Origin: Odontesthes bonariensis
Lineage: Eukaryota; Chordata; Actinopteri; Atheriniformes; Atherinopsidae
Direction: 5' to 3'
Assembly (NCBI RefSeq): GCF_027942865.1
Contig: NC_134509.1
Coordinates: 24,920,697-24,984,696, forward strand
DNA length: 64,000 bases
The translations under genes and the position numbers were made by a program. The notes beneath the pieces are model-generated. The model was not told the origin of the DNA. It worked only from the letters and a program-made list of their open reading frames with translations, and did no database searches. Shown here piece after piece: positions 45,901 through 57,600 of the stretch (the stretch's first letter is position 1; every line of letters begins with the position of its first letter).

Positions 45901-47662
45901 GCATCTTTATGACCAATAAAACAAGTTGAGACAGAAAGCACAATGTGAAGCTGCTGTGTTGGCACAAAATGAGCTATAAACACTCATGTTACCACCTGCA
46001 TCTGTGCTTACAGTCAGCTCAAAGGAGCAAACAAAGTGCTGTAATCAAGACTGATCAATGGGGATAGAGATGCAGTTTGTAGAAGCACATGCTGCCTCAT
46101 CTCTCTGCTTTACACAGATTATGCATGAATAAATGATGTATTAATAAAAACATCAACCCCTCATTTTTCTTGGGCTTATAAAAATGTTTCACTCCAACTA
46201 TCTGAGCCTAGTTTTCATCCTAAGGACATCATGTTTTTCCACTGGTTTGCATATGCACGTGACTGTAACATCAACAAAGGGCTTTGTTTTTCATTACAAT
46301 TTGCATGAAGTTGAAACGGACACCAGCAGAATGTGTTCATTGCACATTCCTCCTCATGTCTTTCCTCAGTTTTCTCTCTGTGGCACTTTGTTGGTCTGAA
46401 AACTCTCAAAGTTGCACATTTTTGTGGAGAAGCACCCCCCCCCCCCCTCAAAATACTTTCAACTAAACCCGATACTCCTGAAAGGTTTCAACATGTCCCT
46501 TTATCTTTGTTCACATTTACACAGAGAGCAGCAGCTCAGTGAGTTTCAGCTGTAGTGAATCTGGCATAAGATCCTGCGGGACCAGGCCCCGGAGGACTGT
46601 CTGTACTTGCAGCTACATGCTGCCTTGATGCACTGACTCACCAGGCCGCTGACAACTGTGCTCCCCCATGTTTCCATGTAAAGGTGTAGCTTCTTGTTAA
46701 ATAAAAAACACAAAGTGTATGACTAACCACCGCAGTCATCAACAGGGAAAGGGTACAGCTTTGCTTTATGTTTTCAAAAGACTTTCTTTTTTAATTTCAC
46801 TGTTAAAGAAAGTCAAGATCAATTCAATTGAAGCAGATGGCTAGCAATGTTCTCACACAACTGTCTTTTTCTCTGTAAATCAGGGACAGTGTTTGTCAAG
46901 TATTTGTTTTGCTGGGCGAGGCAGCGGGTTCAGCGAACAGTTGTAATGTTGAGACACACCCTGCCCATTGCCAAGGTAACTCTCAGACACTGTGGGCATT
47001 TTATCTCCTGAACAATCTGATGTCTGAAGCAATGGTCACTTGTTTGTAGACAAAGGTGTTTCCCTTTTGTAAATGCCCAGCTCCCACAATACTTATCGAG
47101 GAGAGAAAAAAAAAAAGCAATGTAAATTTTAAATAATAGAAAACAAAGTGAAAACTTAGGTAAATGATGGTGAGAATCAGCTCTTATCAGCCAATCCCTC
47201 CAGCTTTGTTCAAGCGATGGTTTTTTTGTGCACTTCAGACTGGACTTTGCTCTCTTCTAGTTAATGAGTGATGTCTGCTTTCACTCTCATTTTATCTTTG
47301 CTTTAGCATCGTCATTACCACCACTATCCACCCCCCCAACACAGATCAACACTAACATGGAGGCCAAACTTCTGGGAGAAAAAAATAAAAAAAAATCCAC
47401 ACATTTCACACTAGTCCCCTCCCACCATCTTGTTAAGCAACAGTCTCTGTAAATGACTTTGGGAGGCTTCTTCCAAAAAAACAGCCAGCCCAGTAAAACC
47501 AGGAATGCGCATCAGCGAAAGCTAACAGTGAGTGAGTTGCAACAGAAAAGCAGTCATGGATACTTTCCAGCGCCCAGTGCTGAAACACTGGTGTGACATT
47601 CCACGCTAAGGTTGTATATTCGAGGTGCCCTGTGCCCAAGTTTAAAGCTTGAGCTGAAGAAG

Positions 47663-47693
<31 letters not shown>

Positions 47694-50600
47694 GCATAGT
47701 TACACTACTCTGAATCCAAACTTTTCTGAACTCGACTCTCTGGCTCACTCACGACTCTGAACTGCTGAAACAAACGATACTATGACTACACAGAGGCTGT
47801 AACAAAGCGTGAGTGACTGCTGTTAGTGATGAGAACACGCAGTTCTGACCACCTCCACAGGCATGTCAGACAGGGAGTGTCACCTCGACAGTGACAAGCT
47901 CTCAATAAGGGTGTGGCAGAAGATTGCGTGGGTGAGGGTGAACTCACCCTAAGGGGATGTATCACTTGGTGCTTGTCAGCGTTCTCCAAGTTTTTGCAGT
48001 TTTAAACCAAGTACAGTAATGAAAAACATTACAGCAGGCTGGAGTTTGACTCTGCAGGCCTAAGCTCTTTTTCTTTTTTTACATCACAGCAGGAAAGAAT
48101 CAGGTCAGGGAAGAGGCACAGGGGGGCCCGAGATGAACCCTGGTCAAATTCAAGAGGCTCATAACATGCTCTACAGAGTTTATAGCAATTTGTTATTTAG
48201 GCTTACGCTTGTTTGGCCGGGATGGGCATAAACAAAATATCTCTTGAGATTTATCTGTACGCCCCTCTGGGCTTCTACACGCCTGTTTGAGAACATCAAG
48301 CAAGCACAAATAAAATAAAGGAATACTTTTGGGAGATATTTGTCTTTTTGCCAAACGTTATATGAGAAAACGGATCCAACGCTGGACTACGTGGCCAGCA
48401 GCCAGGTAGCAAAGCTTAGCATAAAGACTAGAAACAGGTGGAAGAGGTTTGCCTGGCTTGAAATATGGCATCATCACCGACCACAAATTAACATCCTCCT
48501 TCTTTGATACAAGCAAATCTAAAAAAGGTAACAACAGCAGGGAATAGATGTGCAAACAAAGTTTTCTGGCTAAGCTTCAGATTGATCATAATAACATGAG
48601 TGTGATCCAAATCTTCTCATCTAGCTTGCAACAAGAAGCCAAATAAGCGAAAGAGAGCATTATGGCTTTATGTCGAAACCGTATAACCGTATGTGCTATA
48701 AATATTCTTTTATTTTTAAAGACTTGGTAGTCTTATGTTTAGGCTGACAAACAAGTAAAGCAGATTATGCTAGCACACATCTGTAAAGCTTCTTGCACCA
48801 TCTGGACCGATAGACTATTTGACATATAGGTCAGCCCCCACGCACACAAGCACACACACATACATACACACACGCTCCGTCACATATATGCCCCCTGACA
48901 TGCAACCCACACTCCTCTCACTATTAACAGTTTCCCACAGGACTTTAACACACACCCTGCACTCACACTGCCCAATTCCCAGGACACTGTACAGGGTCAG
49001 TCCAGCCACCTGAGTCTCTGCATAATTTATCCACAGACCTGAGATCCAGCTTTACATGTGCACTAACCCTCCTGGTCCATAAACAACAGGTCTGTCATCC
49101 ACTGCTCGCAGAACAATAGTTATTCTGGCACGGTGATGACAGCAGGGTCTAACTGCTATAAATCAATAAGGGAGGATGTGAAGCAGTGTACAGCTAATGT
49201 TTTTTTTTTTTTGTGTGGTGGGTGACAGGAAGTGCTGGTCAACATTAACTGACTCACCGTTGCTGCTGAGCCGTCTGGTCAAAGAGAGGAAGTTTATTTG
49301 GAGAAGTTCCACTCTCACAGCTGTTCCTAAATAAAGCAAAATGCCGGCAAATTTCTGTCGGTGTCACGCAGTCAAACAGCTCAGGAAGAATTCAAGGCCT
49401 GTTTTGTAAAAGAATAGAGCATTTTTCAACTGACCTCAACAGGCAGCTGATAAAAACCAGACTGTTGCAACATCACCATAAAGACTCACAGGGGAGCAAC
49501 AGCCAGCAACATATGACTGGTGTTGCACTTGTACACTCAAACTGAATTTGTCTAAATGTGGCAGATGCAGAACAGTGTGCTGCTCCTCCTTGCCTGATCT
49601 GGAAGCAGTCCAAACAACACAGTCAACCATTGCCAATGAATAAAATAAGCAGCAGAATGGCTGAGGGCCTTGTTCTGTCAGTTGATTCACTGCCGCTACT
49701 TTAATGAGTCAAATTAGGCCAGTGGATGCAGTGCTGTGGCTGTAAACTGGAGTGTAGATGTGTACTCCCTCTGCGATCTCACAGTGAATCAAAGGAAATG
49801 TGAGCGGTCTCGGAGGAGGTGCCTGAGTGCAGACCAGAATCACATTACACAAAAATAAAGGAGGAGGGAATGAGTAAAGAATGAAGTACCAAAGTAGCAA
49901 TAAACATTTGGTTGCACAACCCACAGAAAGTTTAAAAAAAAATGCAATCCATCGTAAATCAGATACTATAAGAGGAGCAGATGGATTGTCCTCTTTATCG
50001 GAAATAACAACATAACATCAACACGTGTAAATCAGGTGGTTACACTCCATTTTACTTTAATATCTGAACACTAAATACATAGTACTCAATTTGTGGGTGA
50101 AGAAAGAGCCTTTAGAGCAACGATTAATTTTTTTTAGACATCAGCAGTGACTTTTTATGCCCCCCTCCATGTTGTTTGGTCAATGAAAGGAAGGAAGAGG
50201 ATGAACTAAGTCACCGACAACACAGAGAGAGTCTGTCTTATTTTGTTTTGGGGTAGAGAGGAAAATAGTAGCTGCATTGTCCCATTGACTGCTGTGACAG
50301 TGAAAAGGAAACCACTCTGAAGTGTCCCCACTGAAAGCAACCAAAAAGGACTGAAGCACATCAAGATGGCTCAGTGAATTCACAGGCAGAGTTTTCAGTG
50401 GCCAAAGCTGCATTCAAAGCCCGGTTTAAAGGTCTGATGGGGAGTTTCTTCAACTGCCGTGGCTATGCATCAGTGTGCGTCTGAACACTGAGTCAATGTG
50501 ACAGGTGATTAATTTTTCAGGGAGATTAGAAGCACGAGGGAGCAGGAGGGGGCTGCTTGGGCAAGCAGGGCAAAGAGACCCCAAAGAATACGGCAAGTTA

Positions 50601-53600
50601 GTCTGGCAAGTTTAAGTTCACAGTTTGCTCATTTGTATGCAACATGCAGACAAAAAAAGTGCTCCACATTTGAAGCGTACAACTAACATCAAAGAATCGA
50701 GTGACTCACTCTGACATCAGTCTGGTCATTTGTTTTATTACTGCTGCTGTCAGATGAAAACTCCAAAATATCAACTTTGAATGAACAAAAAAAAGAGACC
50801 AAAAAAGAAAAAAGAAGAATAATGACAGCCTTGACTCACTGTAACGCCCAGGGATTTTTGTGCCTTTTAGAGTGGAACCAGTGTTTAGTAAAATACTCAC
50901 AGGCGCCAGGATTGGAGTCTTCGAGAGCATGAACTCCTCAATGACAGTGAGCAACAACAACAAAAAAAAATAAATAAATCTAAATCAAATGAAAACTACC
51001 TTCCCTGCGAGACCGGGAAGTTTCATGATGCCTATCTACCCGGTCAAGCTTCCCAGTTAATTTGTTTTCTACTTCAACCACACCCTTGCTGTCCTCAATC
51101 TCTCATGGAAGTGTAATTAAAGGACGGGGAGGAGGAAAAGAAAAACAGACACCACAGGACTCAGAGTCGCTGTGCTGAGAAGCACGACTCTGCCAAATCA
51201 TCCAACTGTGAAAACTTTCTCTTTTGAGTCAGTGCTGGAATCTAGTTCACTCCCTCCTCGCCTGGATAATGAAAAAAATATCAATGGTAATGTATTCATA
51301 AAGGAAACAGCGGGACTCAGCTATTTCTAGCAAGCTGTAATGTCATGTCTGGGAGTTTTTAGGCCGCTTTGATAAGAGCCGATTTGAAATGACCAACCTG
51401 GCAGACCTTCATATGGCTTTTTAAATGCCAGTGAGAAACAGCCATCAGGTCTTTGACATCGTAAGTTTGGGACGTTTTCCTGTCCTCGTTTGATCCAACC
51501 ATAAGAGCTGAAGGTAAATAATTAACTTTGGGGACTGTCATAGTTAGGGCTCAGCTGAGCAATGCCAGCTATACACTGCAAGAGGGACTCACGTTGTGTT
51601 TTGTTGTGAGAGCAGATATCTCTTACATGAAAGTATGTTTTAGCCAATAATCATATAAAAAAAGTAGCTAAAAATGCTTTTGGAGGGTTAGCCACCTCCC
51701 TGAGAATTTGGAAACTCCTCTTCCAGATGTTCTTTCATACTTTACCACAACAGGTTGCAGCAGATGTCTTCTATTTTAAACATTTCTTGCCGATCCATGA
51801 TAAATAATGAAGACAGAGCAGGTTGCATCAGAGCTGGAGGTTGAATAAATCTGCTTTGGTCTCATGAATATTTCCTCTGGAATGTAACCCAATGAAGATT
51901 TTGATGTCGTCACACCACCTCACTCATACTTTCATCACACGGACCCCATTGAAGCCAACGAGAAACTTTATCTTTCTGTGTTCCCTTCTCCATGGGAACA
52001 GTAAAACACAAAGGCAGGGTAATATGCTAAGACAGAGAAGGTCACACAGTGTATGCGACGAGTGGCTGTAACCGAGGCCCTGGAAATGACTCTGTCAGGC
52101 ACCACCAGACAGAGAGAGACAAGGCAAGACGTGATGGGATATATGTCATACAGTAATCCCCTTTGGAAAGTGTACACCAATCTGTAAACTGAAGGATCCC
52201 CTGGCCTCTTAGTCTGCTAATGTAGGACAGTATCGGAGAATTAGGCAGAGATGGGGGGTAGGGATTAACACAGTGCCACCACAGCTAGAGCTGAAAAATG
52301 TACTGTAAGTCACCCCTGCTACTGCCCCACCACCCTATTCCCTGAGGGCAGACAGGAACAGCTTTCCAAACCCACTGCTGTCTGATGCTGGACTACGAGC
52401 CAGATTGGCACAAAGCATGGGCACCATGTCCTATTCAACCTGCTGCTTACTCAACAAGCTCAGTTGCAAGTATCGGTCTAGAAGCTAGCTGAATACTATC
52501 ATCTCTTTTGGCACTAGTCTGAGTGTTTTGTGATGGTAACCCTTAACACGGGAACAACTGATAATAAGATAAGTGTTCGTTGATCCAAGAGAGGGAGTGT
52601 TAGTTCAACCATTAATCCAAAGTCCAATGATGTCAAATAAAAGGAACTGAAGGTGGCAGAGGAAGTCCCTCTAAATGATTTAAACAGATTAAAAAAAAAA
52701 AAAAAAAGGTGATTTTAACTGGATGCAGATTGCAGCTGATGCATTCATGCAATCTGATAAGAGTCCTGGGCTCTCGCAGTCAGTAAGCAGGACTGGCTCG
52801 CTGTCTTGTCAAATCTGGGCTTCTGCAAAAGGTAATGATAACGACAACTAACCTGTAACAATCATTAATCAATCATCTAATCACAATCATTTAAGATCTT
52901 TTTCCACATTGTTTTTTCACCATTCATCAAAGTTAAATGGTTGACCAACAGTGTTGAGATCCTTTTAATGTCATCTCCTTTTATGCATGCCGTCTGCTGT
53001 GCACATGGCATAGTTTAGAAAGCATCAAAGGCCATCTTTATTCATGTTCATACATGCATTTCCAAAGAAATAGCGGTTACTTTTTACGAGGGTTAACTAG
53101 TTAAGCATACTTATTTTTTTTATTTTTAACTAATATCTCATGACAGCCAGATTGGCAACACCTGGAAACGTCACAGCTGGCATGAACAGCATGTGGGAGT
53201 GGATGAAAGCAAGAGAAACTCATCAGACTAGAACATTACAGATGTGCAAGTACAAACTTGCCAGCCCCCAATCCAAAGTTAAATCAGATACTGTAGCTTT
53301 ACATTTAAGGATGAAACAAAGGATCAGTTTCACGATGAGAACTGGTTGTTGGTCTATAAGACGCCAGGAAACTGATAGTGTAGTTTACAAAAGTTTGGAT
53401 GCGTTTTTAATTGCTTTCGTCAAACCAGCAGCTCAAAACCCAAATAAAAGTCTTACCATGAAAAGGACAAAGAAGACAATTGTGAACCTCCTAAACAATC
53501 AGTTCGTTGTCATAATATTGGCTGAATTATCCTCCCTTGATACAGTGGTAGAAAATAAGCCATCACAGATAGAATAACACAATAGAAATCATGCCACATA

Positions 53601-54290
53601 AGGCGTCCTTACATTTTCAAATTGTATAGCTCGCCACACTTCGTCTTCACCTGCTATTTTCGCCCGCGGACAAACGAATAAAAACGCATAGAAAAAATTA
53701 AACCCACACCAATGTAAAGCTGTGTAAATGGCGCCAGGACAGACATTCAATACTGGGTTTAAATCGTCATAATTCAGCAGAGGCTGCTTCCTTAGACTTT
53801 GGACGGTGAAAAACTTCAGAGGTTTACCATAAGAGAGATGACCTGTGGTCGTCAGAGAGCTCGCGCTGAGCAGCAAGCTGAAGTGGCCATTAGTTTGAAG
53901 CATGCGGAAATGAAAACCACATATAAAGCTGAATTTGTAGCCAGCACACACACGCAAATGTAGACAAAGACTATTCCACACAGACTTGGACATATTTAGT
54001 AGAAGTGACAGTTTAAGCAACCTACGTAAAAAAAAAAAAAAAAAAAAAGAAAAGAAAGAAAAAAAAAAAGGAAAAGAGTCATTGACAAAAACATTAGGAG
54101 CCGTTTATGAGCAGTAAAAACCGGTCGGACAAAGTACATTCAGTGAGTCTTACCTGTCGAAAGCGTTTTAGATTATTCCAAGTCTGCGTTTTATATTCGT
54201 TACGGGACCTTTCTCTGTATTTCTCTCTCCACTCCACTCTCACTCCCACCGCAGCTGCTTGTCGACAGTCCTCTGAACAAAAAAATGAGT
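33045..54290 (-). CDS. jup: Junction plakoglobin (gamma-catenin), full gene span
   Basis: Armadillo-repeat protein that links desmosomal and classical cadherins to the cytoskeleton and shares signalling partners with beta-catenin (known for the family). Thirteen exons from 43239 down to 35174 are certain. Their lengths (168, 254, 239, 202, 145, 104, 339, 153, 120, 151, 122, 40, 124) closely follow the beta-catenin/plakoglobin plan. With a candidate start exon at 46642-46692 the CDS is 2187 nt, 728 residues; mammalian plakoglobin is about 745. Order: N-tail with KVAEWQQT and DSGIQSG; alpha-catenin-binding helix ([12 protein letters not shown]); twelve or so arm repeats; a short tail ending HYSEQY. 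I prefer plakoglobin over beta-catenin because of the KVAEWQQT N-terminus, the HYTMTTTV stretch, and a short tail lacking the beta-catenin DTDL end. a/b copy unknown. Confidence 0.85.
33055..33066 (-). terminator. jup: Candidate polyadenylation signals of jup
   Basis: Two adjacent AATAAA hexamers on the minus strand (TTTATT at 33055-33060 and 33061-33066). Confidence 0.6.
34105..34126. repeat. G22 homopolymer in the jup 3' UTR intron
   Basis: 22 consecutive G on the plus strand (C on the transcribed-sense strand of jup), about 155 bases upstream of the terminal acceptor. Confidence 0.9.
34127..35173. other. jup 3' UTR intron, remaining part
   Basis: AT-rich, no feature seen. Confidence 0.4.
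35174..35297 (-). CDS. jup: jup last coding exon and stop
   Basis: Acceptor ACTCTGTGCAG. Encodes [20 protein letters not shown] then [20 protein letters not shown] and TAA (35176-35178). Two bases after the stop comes GTCAGT, a good donor, so the exon ends in the 3' UTR. The tail is short and Met/Asp/Tyr-rich, as in plakoglobin. Confidence 0.88.
36021..36060 (-). CDS. jup: jup coding exon (40 bp): start of C-terminal tail
   Basis: Acceptor CTGTTTGCAG, donor GATG/GTGAGT. Encodes [13 protein letters not shown]. Short exon, both splice sites strong. Confidence 0.88.
36322..36443 (-). CDS. jup: jup coding exon (122 bp): end of arm domain
   Basis: Acceptor TTCCCTCCAG, donor GATG/GTGAGT. Encodes [20 protein letters not shown] and [20 protein letters not shown]. 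Confidence 0.95.
36444..38677. other. jup intron, unannotated
   Basis: About 2.2 kb, AT-rich, between the 122-bp and 151-bp exons. No repeat family recognised. Confidence 0.45.
38678..38828 (-). CDS. jup: jup coding exon (151 bp): last arm repeats
   Basis: Acceptor TCCTCTGCAG, donor ATTG/GTAAGA. Encodes [20 protein letters not shown] and [13 protein letters not shown] [15 protein letters not shown]. Confidence 0.95.
38915..39034 (-). CDS. jup: jup coding exon (120 bp): arm repeats
   Basis: Acceptor TTAATCACAG, donor CCAG/GTAACA. Encodes [20 protein letters not shown] and LDTIPLFVQ. Confidence 0.95.
39135..39287 (-). CDS. jup: jup coding exon (153 bp): arm repeats
   Basis: Acceptor CTGCTTGCAG, donor CCAG/GTGTGA. 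Encodes [20 protein letters not shown] and [17 protein letters not shown]. Confidence 0.95.
39601..39939 (-). CDS. jup: jup coding exon (339 bp): central arm repeats
   Basis: Acceptor TTTTACCAG, donor CAAG/GTAGAA. Encodes [59 protein letters not shown] and [20 protein letters not shown]. Confidence 0.96.
40032..40135 (-). CDS. jup: jup coding exon (104 bp): arm repeats
   Basis: Acceptor TTCATTCAG, donor GCAG/GTCCAA. Encodes [20 protein letters not shown] and [14 protein letters not shown]. Confidence 0.95.
40302..40446 (-). CDS. jup: jup coding exon (145 bp): arm repeats
   Basis: Acceptor GTTTAACAG, donor GCTG/GTATGT. Encodes [18 protein letters not shown] and [20 protein letters not shown]. 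Confidence 0.95.
40761..40816. repeat. C29 run plus (CA)n directly at a jup splice donor
   Basis: C29 at 40761-40789, then CA repeats interrupted by CCCC up to the exon edge at 40817. On the jup strand this is the first 56 bases of an intron: GT repeats, then 29 G. Confidence 0.95.
40817..41018 (-). CDS. jup: jup coding exon (202 bp): arm repeats
   Basis: Acceptor CTTCCTCAG. The donor is AAG/GTGTGTGTGTG, running straight into a GT repeat and a G29 tract. Encodes [20 protein letters not shown] and [20 protein letters not shown]. Confidence 0.95.
41473..41711 (-). CDS. jup: jup coding exon (239 bp): arm repeats
   Basis: Acceptor CTCGACAG, donor CTCAG/GTACAA. Encodes [40 protein letters not shown] and PALVRML. 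Confidence 0.95.
41940..42345 (+). mobile_element. L2-like LINE 3' remnant in a jup intron
   Basis: TTTGCAGATGGTTCAAAATG then CAGCAGC (LQMVQNAAA), ACTCCCGTGCG-TTCTCTTCATTGG (TPVRT-LHW) and GATTTCAAAGTGCTGCTTTT (DFKVLLL) are in the order found in the L2 RT C-terminus. Old, with many stops and indels, and antisense to jup. Confidence 0.7.
42728..42981 (-). CDS. jup: jup coding exon (254 bp): alpha-catenin-binding region and arm 1
   Basis: Acceptor CACTATAG, donor CCAG/GTGATG. Encodes [40 protein letters not shown] and [11 protein letters not shown]. Length equals the matching beta-catenin exon. Confidence 0.95.
43072..43239 (-). CDS. jup: jup coding exon: N-terminal tail
   Basis: Acceptor TGCTTCGCAG, donor CCCA/GTAAGA. 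Encodes [20 protein letters not shown] and [11 protein letters not shown], then an acidic/threonine-rich stretch. Contains the DSGxxS-type phosphodegron shared with beta-catenin. Its own first codon is GTG, so the start lies in an upstream exon. Confidence 0.92.
43240..46640. other. jup intron sequence, unannotated
   Basis: AT-rich. A more GC-rich island at about 44800-44920 has a TTGCAG acceptor and a TCAG/GTCAGG donor on the minus strand around a non-coding segment, possibly an optional 5' UTR exon. Otherwise nothing seen. Confidence 0.35.
46642..46692 (-). CDS. jup: Candidate jup initiator exon
   Basis: Minus strand: acceptor TTTTTTATTTAACAAG, exon, then donor CCTG/GTGAGT. The ATG at 46667-46669 opens MGEHSCQRP and leaves one base, which joins in frame to the TG at 43239. 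The complete CDS is then a multiple of three. An earlier ATG in the same exon (out of frame) is a weakness. No other exon with a phase-1 ATG was found between 43.3 and 54.1 kb by eye. Confidence 0.35.
46700..54150. other. jup intron 1, unannotated
   Basis: About 7.4 kb. It holds an A29 run (47663-47691), CA-rich sequence (48840-48875) and A-rich runs (52690-52707, 54028-54070). Long open frames at 53140-53577 (+) and 53589-54020 (-) show no family motif or splice support. Confidence 0.45.
54154..54290 (-). other. jup: jup 5' non-coding exon 1
   Basis: Minus-strand exon ending CGCTTTCGACAG/GTAAGA (donor at 54153). No in-frame ATG; a TAA precedes in frame if joined directly to the 43239 exon. 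The right boundary (start of transcription) is a guess. The sequence just upstream is GC-rich, with GGGCGGAGTC and a CRE-like TGACGTTC on the minus strand. Confidence 0.5.
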
Positions 54291-56550
54291 AAAACGAACG
54301 TCACCTCAGCCCAGACTCCGCCCTCCTCACCCTGACCCCACCCGCTGCCAGAGGCGTTGGGTTATTGTTATCTGGGAAGATGTTAATATATTTTTACAGG
54401 CACCATTTCTTTCTTTAATGTTATTAGCCTTTATAAGACATTTTAAGAATAACTGCAGTTTTCCACATTGATTTAAATGGCTATCCTTTCATATCAATTG
54501 GCTTTTGAATTGACTGAAACGGGTGCAGAAAATATTTATTAGTTCAAGTAAAAGTCCACATCAGGTGTGAAAAGACACTTCAATTGAGTGATAGCTGGTA
54601 AACTCGTCTTTTTGTCCTTTTTATTTCACAGAGACCTCAACAACACCGTGTGCGCGCAGGTGCACCTGAACATCGACCACACCTTGATTACAACACGAAA
54701 CCAGAAGCTCAATGAGTCATCGCAGCCGGGAAGGGACATTCATTTTCACTGAGAAACAAAAACCATCGATTACGCATATTTGTGTTGGACATATAGGCTA
54801 ACTGTGTTTGAAATTCTTTTTAAGCTTTAGTCAGAATCGGGTGGGAAATAGAAAAAGGTGGGACACACATTGATCATCGTGTTTCTCCCGCAACATGTTG
54901 AGTAATTCCAGCAGAACTGGTTTGGGAAATCAACGAAAGTTTCTCTGTTAATACACTTCTTGGCAGTGATATAGTGTATGGCCTAATGTCATAAATTGCT
55001 GCTGAGAATGTCCATAACCCCATTTACAGTGGTGATGGAGACATTAACTCAATCTGTTACACTTCCCCCCCTAATGGCCACTTTTATACTTTGTTTCCAT
55101 ATTTGCACTGGAATGCGTCCACGAGATTTCAGATGGATGTATTTTACTTTCTGTGGCACCACATGTAATTCGCAGTTTTTAATAACAATGAATACCCTTT
55201 TATATGAGTGTTTACCCTCATTTTTTTGCCTTCTAATAACCAACAAGGATCAGGGTTTAGTTTGAGAGCACATTTTAAATCTCAGTGATGTTTCCTTGTT
55301 AAACTTCTTGAAATGGTTTCAGTAAAAGCTAAAGACATAAAAACGAGGATCAGAGGAATATTCCAAAAAGCTGAAAACAAGATTTTTCATTGGGACTTTA
55401 TTTCTTCTTGTCTCATAAATCATCTCACGACCTTTCATATTCATGTGATGTCCCTGTAACCGACTGCAGAGGTAGATTCACCTTAAAGAGCTACAGCAGT
55501 AAAACACCACTGATGCTTAGGTTGTAATAATTGAACAACATCTTCGCCAACAACAACGCCTTCACTGAAGTTTCCATTCAACTAGTTTTAAAGCATTTGA
55601 GAAGAAAGCACCCACATTTTTATTGATGCATTTACATATTGATACAAACTCTAGATGTAAAGAAGCCTAAACACATGGGGGTGACATTTCTGTTGAACAA
55701 ACATGAAATATCCTAAAAGGTTTCTCTGTTAAGACAGAAATGTATTGCTTTGAAAAAGACTAACAACAGCACACCATCCTGCTCAAAAATAGACAAAAGG
55801 AAACATCAGACTGACAGAATAATTTAAATGCATTACACATTGAAAATATATCAAAACAGTGTGCACAGAAGCTCCTCTAGCTGCGTGTATGACATGCTCA
55901 GACTGGATGATCGACGCAGATAGGTCAGGCTGTACTCTGTGTCCTGCCTCAGGGCGGATCATCACTGCGCTCTCCTATGCAACCATTGTGACAGTCATCA
56001 TCTGTGCTTCTCAGAATGAAAGAGACAGTGGCAGAGAGAAACAAGGCATGCTGGGTCACTCCTGGTTATATAGGCCATTATATTTGCCAGAAAGAAGAAC
56101 GTGTGGACTCTTTTGAAATAGCCTCAGGCCTAATTGACACTTTTGGGGTTTAGTGTGTTGCTTGAGGGGTCCGATGATTATCAGACTGTTCACTGAACAG
56201 AACAGCATCTTCATGTTGCCAAACCGGACCATTTGAGTCTACAATTTACCATCAAAATGGTCTGGCTTCCACTTTTGCTTCCTTAGATATCTGTGAATAG
56301 TGGACATGGGGGCTGCAGGGACATGACTAGTTCAATTGTTTGAATACAGCAGCCTCTTTATTTTGAAAATTAGCCAGGAATTAAAGGAGTGGGGTCCATG
56401 TGGGACTGCAGCTCATGCCTGACACTGCCAAAAGACAGTTTTAGGTTTACTACTGATGCAATGTTTAGTGTCTGATGTCCATTTATAGAACAGAGAGGGA
56501 CATTGGAGCTTTAAAAAGGCTGTGTATATACACACATATAGATATATTTG
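54291..56550. other. Upstream of jup, unannotated
   Basis: No gene assigned. A plus frame at 55859-56116 includes a hydrophobic stretch (ALSYATIVTVIICA), but no splice sites or family support were found. Confidence 0.35.
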
Positions 56551-56554
56551 AGAT

Positions 56555-56878
56555 ATATATGGCCACCCTTCCTGAGTCTGGTTCTGCCAGAGGTTTCTTC
56601 CTGTTAAAAGGGAGTCGTTCCTTTCCACAGCTGCCTCAGGTACGCTCAGGACGGGAGATTGGACTGAAGACAAGTTTCGGTGCAATCTGTTGGTTTCCTT
56701 AGCGAGGACATTTTTTTTGAATTGGCTCTATATGAATTAATTGGATTATTTTGAAAATTATCATGATTACAATGATTTGAATTCCACTTGGCTTGAACTG
56801 GACTATACTATTTAAGTGCTTTGAGATGACATTTGTTGTATTTGGCGCTATATAAATAAAACTGAATTGAATTGAATA
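56555..56878 (+). mobile_element. L2/CR1-like LINE 3' UTR fragment
   Basis: TCTGGTTCTGCCAGAGGTTT, CTTCCTGTTAAAAGGGAGTC, then GTATTTGGCGCTATATAAAT and the tail AAACTGAATTGAATTGAA. This is a very common fish LINE 3' end, and only the untranslated end is present. Confidence 0.8.
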
Positions 56879-57344
56879 TATTTCTAAAAGTTTTCTTTGC
56901 ATCCTGTCGACAGGGTTAAGACTGATCTATCTGCTTGTCTTGGCTCCGGTCTTGCCTTGGAACCTCCAAGCAAACAGACCATGAATCTTACTTCACAGCA
57001 AAGTCTGCCTTTCATTCCAAGGACAAGACACGGTGATATGATGTCGCCGCTTTACAATACTCCCCTGTGTCAGTCTCCGTGGTATTCAGCTTCGTGCCCC
57101 ACAGGAAATGGCCCTATTGTCCCTGGGAGAGGAAGTGGCCTGGAGCAGACCACTGGCTCACTGGATTGATGGAGACTGCGGTGAATTATTAACCATTACC
57201 AACAAATGGGAAACACACATGTACTGCAGTGCTGGCTGTCCTCTCAGGAGGGTTGTGAACAATGACAGTAGAGCTGCAGCTGAACACCTGTATCACTTGG
57301 GTTGTCTGAGTATAGAAACAGGCAATGTGGCCAAATCACATTGA

Positions 57345-57600
57345 ATTGATTTCCTTTACTGTCACTATACAATCTACAATGAGATTCTGTGCAACTCCTT
57401 CATATGAAATGCTAAAAAACCCAAAACAATAACAATTATGATAAGTGCTTTGTCTTTATATGTGTATACATAGTGCAAGTAGTTAATGCAGAATAAGGCC
57501 TCAGGCCTCTGGGTACACTTGATGGACTGATTATTTGTGTTTAAAGCTCTTGAGATAAAAGTATCCTTAAACCTTGAGATCCATGGAAAAGGGCTGTGTA
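57345..57600. repeat. Interspersed repeat resembling the TTTATTGTCA family
   Basis: ATTTCCTTTACTGTCACTAT then ACAATGAGATTCTGTGCAAC, similar in arrangement to 2735-3030 and 30962-31400. Tentative. Confidence 0.35.

Noticed and set aside
53140..53577. 145-codon plus-strand open frame in jup intron 1
   Set aside because: Composition and order show no family motif, there are no splice signals and no neighbouring exons; chance frame in an intron.
53589..54020. 143-codon minus-strand open frame close to jup exon 1
   Set aside because: Lies just inside the first intron, no recognisable domain, and the exon 1 donor at 54153 precludes continuous reading.
55859..56116. 85-codon plus-strand frame with a hydrophobic segment
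   Set aside because: No paired splice sites or known family; left unannotated.
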